Shown: positions 34,908-44,157, counted from the first letter of the stretch. The stretch is DNA of 64,000 nucleotides from a halophilic archaeon SHRA6 (GCA_005239175.1 SOPS01000001.1:1116001-1180000); one strand, 5' to 3'. Numbers and translations are program-made. The notes: generated by a model from the sequence alone, not told the origin.

Positions 34908-36077
34908 TCAGGCTTCGAGTGCCGTTTCCTCGAGAGCCGTCTCAAGCCGCTCGATCGAGTCCACCACCGCCTCGTAGTCGGCTTCAATCGCGCCGGAGAC
35001 GATCCGATCGAACGTCTCCTCGTCGAGTTCTGCGCGCGCTGTCGCCGCGTTCTTCAGTGTCTCGTAGTCGTCCTCACGGACCACCCGACGTAGCGTCCGA
35101 AGGTGCGGTTCGATCGTTTCCGGGTCGAGCTTTCGCGTGACGGTCGCGAGCTCGTCCAACCGGAATCGAAGAATGTTGGCGGCTTCGGGCGGCCACGAAA
35201 TCCGGAGTGGATCGGCCGACAGCCGATCGAGATACGTTCGGTGGACCGCAACGTTCGTTCGCAACGCACCGGGATCGTCGACGTAGTGATCGAGTTTTGA
35301 GGCGGAGTAATCGACCAGATCGAGCAGCTCGGTCAGTGGGCGATCGCCGGCGTCGGCCGATCGGATGTATTCGAGTAGCTCCGGCGGCGGCTGTTGAAAC
35401 TCGACGAACGGAAACGGCTTCGTTGACTCGACGAAGGCGAAGAGTTCGCGTGCACTGCGGGTTGTTTTGAAGGACGCAAACGCGTCAGTCACCGCCTGGT
35501 TGTACGCGTCGATCGGCTCCCGAAGCTCCTCAACAGGGACCGTCAGATCGAGCGCTGTTAGTTCCACGAGCTCGCCGTACGCTTCCTTGGCCTCTCGGAG
35601 CACCGAGAGCCGTTCTCTGGCGTCTCGACGTGCTTCATTGTACGCCGATCGTGCTTCGTCGCGGGCCGTGAGGAGTTCAACGAACTCACCGGCCGGCTCA
35701 ATCGCCTCGCGGGCGAACGCGAAGTCGGCCTTCGACAGCCGGCGTTTGTCCATCCGATCGCTCGCCTCCTCGAAGCCATTCCGCGCTGGAACCGTCTCTG
35801 GCAATCTGGAAACGAGCGCCAGGAACTGATTTTGGAACTCGAGATACGAGGCGAAATCACCAGTCCCCGTCGCCGTATCCTCGTACGAATCGAGCAGCCG
35901 TGTTGCGCTCCGGTAGGCGTCCGCAGCTGTCTCGACTGCGTCTTCGCCGTGGCTCTCGATCTCGGCTTCGATCGCCTCGAGCTCTTCGGCCGCTGCTCGG
36001 AGTTTGTCGATCACCGCGTCGGCAGTCGGCGGATCGGTGGGAATCGAATCACTCGTGGGGACGACACTGTCGGACAT
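34908..36077 (-). CDS. coiled-coil protein, DUF7118-like
   Basis: The 389-residue protein is almost entirely helical and acidic. It has long heptad-like stretches at about residues 25-60 and 130-180, a PFPFVEFQQPPPELLEYI segment near residue 225 and no membrane segment or catalytic motif. It matches what is called DUF7118 in haloarchaea, from memory. It is followed on the same strand (reading order) by nothing coding until the mutase end; upstream, hisI ends two bases before its start, so both are probably co-transcribed. Confidence 0.72.
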   Translation of the reverse strand: MSDSVVPTSDSIPTDPPTADAVIDKLRAAAEELEAIEAEIESHGEDAVETAADAYRSATRLLDSYEDTATGTGDFASYLEFQNQFLALVSRLPETVPARNGFEEASDRMDKRRLSKADFAFAREAIEPAGEFVELLTARDEARSAYNEARRDARERLSVLREAKEAYGELVELTALDLTVPVEELREPIDAYNQAVTDAFASFKTTRSARELFAFVESTKPFPFVEFQQPPPELLEYIRSADAGDRPLTELLDLVDYSASKLDHYVDDPGALRTNVAVHRTYLDRLSADPLRISWPPEAANILRFRLDELATVTRKLDPETIEPHLRTLRRVVREDDYETLKNAATARAELDEETFDRIVSGAIEADYEAVVDSIERLETALEETALEA

Positions 36078-36079
36078 GC

Positions 36080-36454
36080 TTACTTGTAGACTTCGTCGGG
36101 GTCAAAGACGGTCTCGACGTCATCGACGCGCTCGCCGTCGATCGTCCGATAGAAACACGATGCTGCCCCCGTATGGCACGCGCCGCCACGTTGCTCCACG
36201 AGATACAACAGCGTGTCTGCGTCACAGTCGACCCGGACGTCCTCGATCGCCTGCGTGTGGCCGCTGGTACCGCCTTTTTTCCATAGTTCATCGCGGCTCC
36301 GGGAGTAGTAATGTGCGTATCCCGTCTCCACGGTCGCTTCGAGGGCCTCCTCGTTTACGTACGCGAGCATCAACACCTGTCCACTGTCGGCGTCTTGTGC
36401 GATCGCCGGCACGAGTCCGTTCTCACCGAAATCAATGTCAACCTCGACAGTCAT
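36080..36454 (-). CDS. hisI: phosphoribosyl-AMP cyclohydrolase
   Basis: The 124-residue enzyme opens the adenine ring of PR-AMP, the third step of histidine synthesis. Typical segments are [46 protein letters not shown] and [12 protein letters not shown], which carry the zinc and magnesium ligands. It is a single-domain HisI without the HisE half, normal for archaea. No other his gene is adjacent. Confidence 0.95.
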   Translation of the reverse strand: MTVEVDIDFGENGLVPAIAQDADSGQVLMLAYVNEEALEATVETGYAHYYSRSRDELWKKGGTSGHTQAIEDVRVDCDADTLLYLVEQRGGACHTGAASCFYRTIDGERVDDVETVFDPDEVYK

Positions 36455-36508
36455 TACGCGGACCGAGGAGCGGCGATCGAATAGGCCTTCTGTGTGATCG
36501 GCGCCAGC

Positions 36509-37495
36509 TCATGTCATTCCCAACGCAGTGAGTATCCCGAACAGCAAATCACCGTACGTGAACGCAACGAGAAGTCCCAAAAACATCGGAAGGATGAATG
36601 GAAACCCTGGTGAGACCCACACAGTTTCCTTTTGCACGAGGGTTTCGAGCCCCTCTCGAAGCGTTTTTGCGTCGGTCCCGTAGGCGCTCGTCTCGATCGA
36701 CTCGAGGAACCGCTCTGCGCCCCATGGGTCCTCAAAAACAGGCTGATCTGTGTCGATCCCACCATCGGTCTGTGGGCCAGCAGCCGTCGCACCGTCTGTC
36801 GGTTCATACGTCTCTTCGATGCTAGCTGGATCCCGGTATGCGTCTGGGTCCGACCGGACTGCCGCGAGTGTCGTTCCTCGCCACCGGAGGTACATCCGCA
36901 ACGCATCGAGATCCAACCCGGTACGGGTGTACCCTCTGCGCGTTTCGAACAGCTGCCCGTGCCGGCTTGTCACGGATTCGGCGCTCACTGGACGCGCAAA
37001 GAGGCTCTGTATCGACAGTCGGCCTTTCGCGACGTTGCCGGCGGCAATCGACAGCGGAATAACCGCCGCAAGCAATACCGTGTTCGTGAGGATGGTAAAC
37101 GAAAACACCCCGATTGCGCCGGAGACGATCGGATAGACCGTCGAGCCGACTGTGTAGTGTGGAACTGTCGGTACCACGACCGCGAGCGTCATCAACGCCT
37201 TCGCGTCAGCGCCGCCGAACCCGCCGAACCACCAGAACGCATACGCAAGCGGTGCAACAAACAGCAGACTCACCGCAACCTGAAAGACGAAGAGCCGCCC
37301 GCCAAACGTGTTGAAGGGGGCGTATTGGACCGCATCGATGAGCAGCGCAACGACCCCAAGTACAACGAGCGGCGGCCAGATCGAACTCGGGAGCCGACGA
37401 GTCTTGATGTCCCTGATCGCGGCCCACGCGAACACGGGGACTACGACGAGCCGAAGCAGGTCTGGAAGGGTCGCGATCGAGTATATCGACTGCAC
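36509..37495 (-). CDS. pibD: type IV prepilin peptidase (A24 family, PibD-like)
   Basis: The 328-residue membrane aspartic protease removes the class III signal peptide from pilins and archaellins. The two catalytic aspartates are visible: the first in RDIKTRRLPS near residue 30, the second in FGGADAKALMTLA near residue 96 (GxGD-like). About six transmembrane segments are split by a large acidic cytoplasmic insertion between residues 180 and 290. That insertion is longer than I would expect for the family core. Confidence 0.88.
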   Translation of the reverse strand: MQSIYSIATLPDLLRLVVVPVFAWAAIRDIKTRRLPSSIWPPLVVLGVVALLIDAVQYAPFNTFGGRLFVFQVAVSLLFVAPLAYAFWWFGGFGGADAKALMTLAVVVPTVPHYTVGSTVYPIVSGAIGVFSFTILTNTVLLAAVIPLSIAAGNVAKGRLSIQSLFARPVSAESVTSRHGQLFETRRGYTRTGLDLDALRMYLRWRGTTLAAVRSDPDAYRDPASIEETYEPTDGATAAGPQTDGGIDTDQPVFEDPWGAERFLESIETSAYGTDAKTLREGLETLVQKETVWVSPGFPFILPMFLGLLVAFTYGDLLFGILTALGMT

Positions 37496-37644
37496 TGGTG
37501 GAGCCTCACGCCCTACGGTGGGTTAGGTGTTTTCCTCCGATTTTCACTGACGAGAATTGTCGTGTTCGGTACGCGTGAGCTGCTACCACATGACTAGTCA
37601 GGTGGAAGGTATATTCGAATTTCGTCCCTACATAGCGTACAGAG

Positions 37645-38058
37645 ATGCGACCGTTAGAAACCCCAGATCGGCAGATATTCGTGTACGACAACGCTGAGAG
37701 CGAAGACCTCCCGCTCACCGGCCAACCGTATCTCCCCCCGGTCTCGACCACGGAGGGATTCACGCCAAAACACAGCGAAAGGCCGACGCTGTACCCCGGT
37801 GACGCGCTCGTGCTGGTCCAAGATGAAGAGATTGTGGCCGCGGAGCTCATCATTCAGAAGCTTGACGACAGCGTCATGGTCCAGCCGTTAGACGGCGTGC
37901 TACCGAGGCTCGTTGACGATGGCTACTTTGGATCACGGTTCTACCGCGTCGACGAGACCCACATCTACGACAACATCGCCCCGGATCTTGAAGAATCGAA
38001 CGTCGAGTATGACCCGACCAAGCTCGGCACGTTCGAGATAGCCGGCAGGCAGCGATAA
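37645..38058 (+). CDS. hypothetical protein upstream of OLD-type ATPase
   Basis: A 137-residue acidic protein beginning MRPLETPDRQIFVYDNAESED. It has no membrane segment, cysteine cluster or known motif; a central strand-rich part (DALVLVQDEEIVAAELIIQKL) suggests a compact beta fold. It ends ten bases before the ATPase gene on the same strand, so the two should be one transcript. I do not recognise the family. Confidence 0.7.
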   Translation: MRPLETPDRQIFVYDNAESEDLPLTGQPYLPPVSTTEGFTPKHSERPTLYPGDALVLVQDEEIVAAELIIQKLDDSVMVQPLDGVLPRLVDDGYFGSRFYRVDETHIYDNIAPDLEESNVEYDPTKLGTFEIAGRQR

Positions 38059-38068
38059 CACCACAGGG

Positions 38069-39907
38069 ATGCAACTGTTACAGCTCCGCGTTCGAAACTA
38101 CAAAACAATCGACGACTCCGGGTGGGTCGATCTCGACGATATCACCTGTCTTGTCGGTCGAAACGAGTCGGGGAAGACGGCGTTCTTGCGGGCGATCGAG
38201 CGGCTCAATCCGGCATACGGCGACGGCAGCTACGACGTGTACACCGAGTATCCTCGCGATCGATGGGCCACGTACCGCGAACGCCACGACGAAGATCCCG
38301 ATCCGGTCGTGAGTGCACGGTTCCGATTAGCCGACGACGAAGTGGCGCAGATTGAGTCAGCATTCGGTGACGGCGTCGTTGCCGATCCGGTTGGGATCGT
38401 CTCGAAAAACTATGCCAACGAGCTCCGCTGGGAGCTTGACCTGGACGAAACAGCCTTCGAGCCGTCGGATGAGGTGGACGCGACCGACGCGGAGGAGATG
38501 GGTTTTGCCAATCTGATCGGGACCTCCGTTCTTGCGGACGCCATTCCGACGTTTCTGTACGTCGACGAGTACACACTGCTTTCGGGCCGGATCGATCTTG
38601 CCGGGCTTCGTGAGCGGCAAGACACTGGCGATGAGACCCAAAGCGACGCTGCATTCTTGTCGCTGTTATCGATCGCTGGAGTTGATCTCGATGACCTCAC
38701 AGACGACGCCGATCGCCGCGAACGAGTCGCCGAGCTTGAAAGCGCCTCCCGGACGATGAGCCAGCAAGCGATGCGATACTGGAGCCAAAACGAGGGCGTC
38801 CGGCTCCGACTCCGGCTGGCCGGCGAGGACAACGAGGAGATTGAAATACGCGTCGAGGACGTCGACACCGACATCACCGTTGAATTCGACAGCCGATCTC
38901 ACGGCTTCCGGTGGTTTGTCTCGACGTTCTGTACGCTGTACGACCTCGCGACCCGCGAGGACGGCCCAGTGCTCCTGTTAGACGAACCGGGATTGAACCT
39001 CCACGCGAAGGCCAAGAGTGACTTCCTGACGTTCCTCGAACGCGAGGTTGCGACGAACCGTGCGGTCGTGTACACGACTCACTCGCCGCACATGATCGAC
39101 CCCGATCGACTCCACCGAGTCAAGCCCATCCGTGCTGATCCGCCATCGGGGCCGAACGTCGTCACCGACATCGCCAACGCGGACCCGGATACCCGATTCC
39201 TCCTGAAAAACGTTGTCGAGCTTGGCATGATCGACGCCCTCTTGGCGCGCCCACAGACGCTTTTAGTTCCCGAAGACGCTGACCACACGTATCTCCACGC
39301 AATCTCACAGTCGTTTGTCGAAACCGGCAGGGACGGGCTTGACCCACGGTGGACGATCGTTCCCGTCGGCGGGGAGGCGAACGTCCCGTGGTTCGTCTCG
39401 CTCATGGACTCCGTCGACCTCGACGTTGCAGCCCTGTTGTCGGATCGATCACGGATTGAGGACGAACTCAGTGCCGAAGAGAGTCCGATCGACGGCTCGA
39501 ACGTCCAGACGGTCGGCGAGTTCGTTGACGTCAACGGCCCAGCAACCGTCGAGGACCTGTTTTCGACGCCGTACTTCCTCGCCGTGGTCAACGAAGCCTA
39601 CCGGTCCGAGCTTGAGGCGGCGGGAACTCTCGATGACAGACTCACCGAGGCGGATTTGCCGGCCCGCCCTGCTCCGATCGTCGATCGCCTCACCGCCGTC
39701 TTCGAGGAACATGAGGTCGCTGACAGCTTCGATCGCGATCGCGTTGCCCGGTACTTCCAGCGACAGCGAAGCGATCTTCCAGAACTCGACGGTGACTCCA
39801 GCCGAACCTTCTCTGGTGTGTTCCGTGCGTTCAACACCCGATTGGAGTCCTTCGAGGGCGTTTCGAAACGACGGAAGACGATCCGCGAACTGCTCAACCT
39901 TGGCTAG
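38069..39907 (+). CDS. OLD-family ATPase with TOPRIM-like C-terminal region
   Basis: The 612-residue protein has an ABC/SMC-like N-terminal ATPase: MQLLQLRVRNYKTIDDSG, Walker A GRNESGKTAF (about residue 32), and the late LLLDEPGLNLHAKAKSDFL with Walker B. YTTHSPHMID follows as the H-loop region. After residue 380 there is a TOPRIM-like stretch (TLLVPEDADHTYL, then VPVGGEANVPWF, then AALLSDRS), in which the canonical D-x-D is degenerate. OLD proteins include nucleases in DNA repair and phage defence. Here the partner is the small gene just upstream. Nuclease activity is uncertain because of the weak acidic motif. Confidence 0.82.
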   Translation: MQLLQLRVRNYKTIDDSGWVDLDDITCLVGRNESGKTAFLRAIERLNPAYGDGSYDVYTEYPRDRWATYRERHDEDPDPVVSARFRLADDEVAQIESAFGDGVVADPVGIVSKNYANELRWELDLDETAFEPSDEVDATDAEEMGFANLIGTSVLADAIPTFLYVDEYTLLSGRIDLAGLRERQDTGDETQSDAAFLSLLSIAGVDLDDLTDDADRRERVAELESASRTMSQQAMRYWSQNEGVRLRLRLAGEDNEEIEIRVEDVDTDITVEFDSRSHGFRWFVSTFCTLYDLATREDGPVLLLDEPGLNLHAKAKSDFLTFLEREVATNRAVVYTTHSPHMIDPDRLHRVKPIRADPPSGPNVVTDIANADPDTRFLLKNVVELGMIDALLARPQTLLVPEDADHTYLHAISQSFVETGRDGLDPRWTIVPVGGEANVPWFVSLMDSVDLDVAALLSDRSRIEDELSAEESPIDGSNVQTVGEFVDVNGPATVEDLFSTPYFLAVVNEAYRSELEAAGTLDDRLTEADLPARPAPIVDRLTAVFEEHEVADSFDRDRVARYFQRQRSDLPELDGDSSRTFSGVFRAFNTRLESFEGVSKRRKTIRELLNLG

Positions 39908-40046
39908 CCGTGGGTAGTTCGCTCGCGATCGGCGATCGCTCATCACCGTATTGGGAAACGTATCGCAACCGTGATCTTGTGGCCTGTTGAACTGTGCGTA
40001 TCGTCGCTCGTGCCTACTCACCGCTGACGGTCGGTGTCTCACTCCC

Positions 40047-40676
40047 ATGTCTGTCTCAGCTTTCATCCACGGCTTCGTTCTCGCCGCAGCGTTGATCGTC
40101 GCGATCGGCCCACAAAACGTCTTTATTTTCCAGCAGGGGATTGCCCAGCCGCGACTCGTTCGGACGATTCCAACGGTTATGACCGCGGCGATCGCAGACA
40201 CGCTCTTGATCGGGATATCCGTTGTTGGGCTTTCAGTTGCGGTCCTTCGGTTTGCGTGGCTCCGCACTGCGATGTTCGCTGCTGGTGCAGTCTTTCTCGC
40301 ATACTATGGATGGGCACTGCTGCGGCAGCCGGCGCTTGCTGTCGATCCCGACACCGAATCATTTCTTGGCACGCGCCAACAGATCGGATTCACCGCGTCG
40401 GTGTCACTCCTGAATCCACACGCACTATTGGACACCATCGGCGTCATCGGCACGAACGCACTTGCGTACGACGGTCCCGATCGCTGGAGCTTTGCGATCG
40501 GCTGTGTGCTCGTCTCCTGGCTGGCGTTTTCGGCGCTTGCGATTGCTGGCCGGCTGCTCGGGACCGCAAAAACAGGCAGTCGACTGATCGGGTACGTCAA
40601 TCCAGCGTCGGCGATCATTATGTGGCTGTTTGCCGGCTGGATGGTGTGGCAATTGCTCGGAATGACGCTGCTTTGA
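40047..40676 (+). CDS. LysE/ArgO family amino acid exporter
   Basis: The 209-residue protein has about six transmembrane segments and the family signature near the N-terminus, AALIVAIGPQNVFIFQQG, followed by AAIADTLLIGISVVGL. A second signature SVSLLNPHALLDTIGVIG is present. LysE members export basic amino acids; the substrate is not determinable here. The ATG at 40047 is preferred because the mature start MSVSAFIHGF is typical; 20 upstream codons are also open. Confidence 0.88.
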   Translation: MSVSAFIHGFVLAAALIVAIGPQNVFIFQQGIAQPRLVRTIPTVMTAAIADTLLIGISVVGLSVAVLRFAWLRTAMFAAGAVFLAYYGWALLRQPALAVDPDTESFLGTRQQIGFTASVSLLNPHALLDTIGVIGTNALAYDGPDRWSFAIGCVLVSWLAFSALAIAGRLLGTAKTGSRLIGYVNPASAIIMWLFAGWMVWQLLGMTLL

Positions 40677-40752
40677 GCCGGGATCGAAGCCCAGCGCGAT
40701 CGGCTGCCACCGTAGTCCCGAGCGTTTTGGTGCTGGCTCCCAATGTTTTAGC

Positions 40753-41775
40753 ATGACTACGCCGAGTTCACCAGCCGATCGATTCCGCGGAGAGAATCCG
40801 TTAGCTGACGGTCGTCTGTGGGTGCTCATGCGGCTGAACCGCTGGGTCCTTTCAGCAGTCATCCTCGGCGGCGTTTTCGTGGCACTCCTCGTCGGCGCAA
40901 CGCTGGGCCCCGATCAGTTCCGGATGCTCGTTGCGAACCACAACGTTATCTGGTGGATCTTCGCTGCGTTCCTCGGGGCGATCATTACCGGCGTCACACT
41001 GGTTGTCACGCTGAATCAGCTGGTGCTCTCCCAGGAACTTGGGTCCGCCGGTGACCAACGCGAGCGAATGCAGGGCGTGATGGAGTTCCGCCACGAGGTC
41101 GAAAATTCGATCGACGTGGACGTGAGTCCGTCCGACCCAGCCGCATTCATGCAACAGCTTCTCAACTACGCACAGACGCAAGCGGAGCAACTTCCGAACG
41201 CGGTCGCGGTGAGCCGTAACGAGGAACTCACAACGCAGGTTGACGAGTACGCTGCAACCCTCGTCGAGAACGCCGTCTCAGTCGATCGCATGCTTGATGA
41301 CGCTCAGTTCGGGACGTTTGCGCTGCTTTGGGCTCTCTTTAAGTTCAATTACTCGTCGAAGATTTTCCGTGCCCGCGAGATCAAAACCCAGCATGCGTCG
41401 GCGCTCAGCGACGACGCTGAAGACGTGTTCGACAATCTGATCGACGTCCTGAAACTGTTTGGAACCGGCCGTGAACACTTCAAGACGCTGTACTTCCAGT
41501 GGGAACTCATCAATCTCTCACGAGCGTTGTCGTACATCTCGATTCCGGCGCTCGTTCTCGTGGGGATCGCGCTCATGAATCTCGGACCGAATGCCGTCCC
41601 CGGCACGATGTTCGGCGTCGATAATCTTGTTTTGCTTACGAGCGCCGTGTACACGGTGGGCCTTGCCCCGTTTGTGGTGTTTCTCGTGTACATGCTGCGG
41701 ATCGCCACAATAGCCAAGCACACGCTCTCGATCGGGCCATTTGTCCTCAGCCAAACGGAAAACGATCAAAACTAA
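40753..41775 (+). CDS. four-helix membrane protein of unknown function
   Basis: The 340-residue protein has two transmembrane helices near the N-terminus (about residues 33-55 and 65-90), a long soluble middle part of about 150 residues, and two more helices toward the C-terminus (LSYISIPALVLVGIALM and LTSAVYTVGLAPFVVFLVYML). The soluble part is helical and acidic. I do not recognise the family. It stands alone. Confidence 0.7.
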   Translation: MTTPSSPADRFRGENPLADGRLWVLMRLNRWVLSAVILGGVFVALLVGATLGPDQFRMLVANHNVIWWIFAAFLGAIITGVTLVVTLNQLVLSQELGSAGDQRERMQGVMEFRHEVENSIDVDVSPSDPAAFMQQLLNYAQTQAEQLPNAVAVSRNEELTTQVDEYAATLVENAVSVDRMLDDAQFGTFALLWALFKFNYSSKIFRAREIKTQHASALSDDAEDVFDNLIDVLKLFGTGREHFKTLYFQWELINLSRALSYISIPALVLVGIALMNLGPNAVPGTMFGVDNLVLLTSAVYTVGLAPFVVFLVYMLRIATIAKHTLSIGPFVLSQTENDQN

Positions 41776-41789
41776 AGCCTACACCCGAG

Positions 41790-41985
41790 TCAAACCGTGG
41801 TGTCTGCGACAAAGCGCACGTGTCTCGGCCTCGTCCGGATCGCTTCGAGCTTTGTGTTCCGCGGCTCTTCGATCTCGATGGAGTTGACCCGCGGTAGTTC
41901 ACTCTCTGCGAGCGCCTTCGTTATCTGTAGGCACTGGGACTACAACGGCTCAATACGACTGCCATTCGGCCATCGATCGTCACCG
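41790..41985 (-). pseudogene. degraded coding remnant (possible)
   Basis: On the reverse strand, positions 41939-41790 read as 49 codons with haloarchaeal character (ITKALAESELPRVNSIEIEE, later HVRFVADTTV) ending in TGA, but no start codon lies before an upstream TAG at 41940-41942. A +1 shift continues in a second short frame further upstream (VTIDGRMAVVLS), which is compatible with a frameshifted gene. The stretch is short, so this is a weak call. Confidence 0.3.
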
Positions 41986-42000
41986 TTCTTGAACTGTGGT

Positions 42001-42201
42001 CTACGCGACCGTCAGCAACTCCCGTTCAGCTGCTCGAGACTGGATCGTATTTCCACACTCGGGGCATTCATAGTCGAGAGATGTTGTGTGGTCGTGGATG
42101 ATCCAATCCCCTGTGACGGGGCTTTCGTGGGTACAATCTTGACAGTAGAGCGTTGCCTTGTGCGGCAGCTGCCGCTCAGTGGGGGTACTGGAGGGAACCA
42201 T
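42001..42201 (-). CDS. small zinc-ribbon protein, DUF8106-like
   Basis: The 66-residue protein has a zinc ribbon, LYCQDCTHESPVTGDW and YECPECGN, about 25 residues apart. This matches a small family common in haloarchaea, which I recall as DUF8106. The start at 42201 (MVPSSTPTERQ) is chosen; an in-frame ATG at 42234 is possible. The frame stays open much further upstream, but that part is not protein-like. Confidence 0.72.
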   Translation of the reverse strand: MVPSSTPTERQLPHKATLYCQDCTHESPVTGDWIIHDHTTSLDYECPECGNTIQSRAAERELLTVA

Positions 42202-42493
42202 TGTCTCTTTTAGTCTCTGGATCGGGATAATCATGCCGTTATTGATCCGTGACCGATCGAGTACATCAGTTTTTGCCGGCCTGTCGCTTTCGCTGACACG
42301 GGACCGATTATACAAATATCGTAGGTCTGTAATTATTTTCTGACCGCTCTTCAAAAGCCGTCGGCTCAAACGCTCTTGGACCGGATAGCGTACTATCTGT
42401 TCCAAGGAGTTGCAAACGCTACTACAGGAGTGGTTCGCCTCTCGGCACGAGTCCTGGAACAGGCGGCACAGCAAACGCTTTTTATAGCGTTCG
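42202..42493. other. intergenic region, no gene seen
   Basis: Between the zinc-ribbon gene and the ferredoxin gene, both on the reverse strand, I see no supported gene. The segment 42299-42350 is AT-rich (ttatacaaatatcg) and likely holds the zinc-ribbon gene promoter. Confidence 0.5.
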
Positions 42494-42883
42494 TTAGATG
42501 ACGCGGTTCTGCAGGTAGTCGAGGTGTTTCGCGTTGTAGACGATCTTGACCTCGTCGGCGGCGGGCGACCCAATGCAGGTCAGCCGGACGTTCTTTTCGG
42601 TGACTTCCTCGTCAGAGAGGATCTGCTGCATGTCCATGTCGATGTCGCCCTCTTTGACGATCGCCGCGCAGTTTGCACACGCGCCAGCGCGACACGAGAA
42701 CGGCCAGTCGTACCCCTGCGCCTCGGCAGCTTCGAGGATGTACTCGCCTTCGTTCACGTCGAGGGTGCCGTAATCTTCCGCATCGAGGCCGGCGTCTGCA
42801 GCGTCCTCGAACAGGTCATCGTCGTCGATCGACCAGCCGTGGTCGTCGAGCACTTCGTAATTAAGGTATTCTACGGTTGGCAT
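42494..42883 (-). CDS. fdx: halobacterial-type 2Fe-2S ferredoxin
   Basis: The 129-residue plant-type ferredoxin has the cluster motif CRAGACANC, and a later LTCIGSP cysteine as fourth ligand. The N-terminal acidic insertion ([20 protein letters not shown]) is the well-known halophilic adaptation of this family. The start MPTVEYLNY at 42883 is typical; the frame is open for 22 more codons. It probably carries electrons to and from 2-oxoacid:ferredoxin oxidoreductases. Confidence 0.95.
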   Translation of the reverse strand: MPTVEYLNYEVLDDHGWSIDDDDLFEDAADAGLDAEDYGTLDVNEGEYILEAAEAQGYDWPFSCRAGACANCAAIVKEGDIDMDMQQILSDEEVTEKNVRLTCIGSPAADEVKIVYNAKHLDYLQNRVI

Positions 42884-43058
42884 CACATCCGAGTTGTGCA
42901 CCCACCACATTAGACTTTGCTGTTCAGTCTGCCGTTTGCACACCGTCACACGGTTCCGCTGTGGTTTCTCACCCGGGCCAGCGGTTGCCGTCGTACTCCC
43001 GTCTGCGATCGAGTCGCGAAACAGTCATTAGGATCGGATACCACCACACTGACGTGGC

Positions 43059-43928
43059 ATGAGCGAGGATATCGTCGCAGATTTTGTCGGGCGGTTTCAC
43101 ACCGCTTCGATCGCCGGTGCGGAGCCGGTCACCGGCCGTATCCTGCTCAGCAAAAGACGACTCGTCCTCGCTCACGACGGCGGAAAAACGACGATTCCGC
43201 TGTCAGCGATCTCTGATATCAACGTCGGGACGGTCCCCCCGAGTATGCGGGAGTTTTTCAGCGACACAATTTCGCTGGCGTATTCGATCGACGGCGATCG
43301 GCAGATGGCGGTGATCGAATCCGGCGGCGAGAACGTCGATCGGTTCAAAACGGTCCTGTTCAAAACGCTTCTTCAGGGACAGACTGTCAGAGTCAAACAC
43401 CCCGCGAAGGTTGGTGGTCGTGTTACCGACGCCGGTGTCCACAATGCGACGCTCAAACTTGCCTCGGGTGTGTTGCGATTCCGCGGTCGAAAGGGAAGAT
43501 TTTCGATCGATCTCTCGACCGTCACGGATTTTGCCCGTGGAACTCGTGAACTCGCCGGAACCGATCGCCCGAGTCTCACGGTCACACACATGGACGATGG
43601 GACCGCCAAAACAACCCTCGTTACGCTTCCGAATGGCCGCAAGCTCAATCTCCTCGCCCGATACCTCCAACTTGAGTACCGCTCGGTTATGGAAGCGGTT
43701 GCAGACCTCTCGGTCTCACCAGAAGAGACCGAGATCCTCGTTTCGATCTACAGTGCTGGCGGGAATGTCGCACTTGGTGATCTCGTGACCGGTGATGTCG
43801 CCAGCATGCAGGTGGTGCTCGATGCGCTCCGTCAGAAGGGGCTCATCAACGATCGAGGATCCGAACTCGTTTTGACACCAAAAGGACAGGTCGTGGTTTC
43901 AGAACGAGTCGAATCGGTCAATACCTGA
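43059..43928 (+). CDS. cheF1: chemotaxis protein CheF1
   Basis: The 289-residue protein belongs to the archaeal CheF family (formerly DUF439), which links CheY to the archaellum motor. Its paralogue lies in convergent orientation at 44143. Shared features are the N-terminal GRILLSKRRLVLAHDGGKTTIPL, a central FSIDLSTVTDFARGTRELAG, and a C-terminal winged-helix-like part (ETEILVSIYSAGG...VVLDALRQKGLI). The ATG at 43059 gives the usual short N-terminus. Confidence 0.85.
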   Translation: MSEDIVADFVGRFHTASIAGAEPVTGRILLSKRRLVLAHDGGKTTIPLSAISDINVGTVPPSMREFFSDTISLAYSIDGDRQMAVIESGGENVDRFKTVLFKTLLQGQTVRVKHPAKVGGRVTDAGVHNATLKLASGVLRFRGRKGRFSIDLSTVTDFARGTRELAGTDRPSLTVTHMDDGTAKTTLVTLPNGRKLNLLARYLQLEYRSVMEAVADLSVSPEETEILVSIYSAGGNVALGDLVTGDVASMQVVLDALRQKGLINDRGSELVLTPKGQVVVSERVESVNT

Positions 43929-44057
43929 GACGGCCGAATCGAGGCATCTACCGAGTCGATCGCCTACCTGGACCGAGAGCGACGAACGAATCTGTGGAAC
44001 CGGACGCCACACGAACGCATCAACAGTCGCGCCTCAGCCAGCGACGTCGCATTTATT

Positions 44058-44157
44058 ACTGTTCGTTCATGGTCTGGGTTGTGATCACTGTTCGTTCATG
44101 GTCTGGGTTGTGATCACTGTTCGTTCATGGTCTGGGTTGTGATCACTGTTCGTTCAT
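44058..44157. repeat. 29-bp tandem array at the cheF2 3' end
   Basis: The motif actgttcgttcat recurs at 44058, 44087, 44116 and 44145, exactly 29 bases apart. The last copy spans the cheF2 stop codon, and the three others lie outside the gene. The outside copies carry ggtctgggttgt in place of the coding cgcctggct. Confidence 0.95.

Noticed and set aside
41797-42213. Forward frame between the membrane protein and ferredoxin genes
   Set aside because: The translation has no haloarchaeal character and overlaps the zinc-ribbon gene on the other strand.
43929-44057. Possible short gene between cheF1 and cheF2
   Set aside because: An open stretch exists but has no start codon context, and it runs into the 29-bp repeat array.
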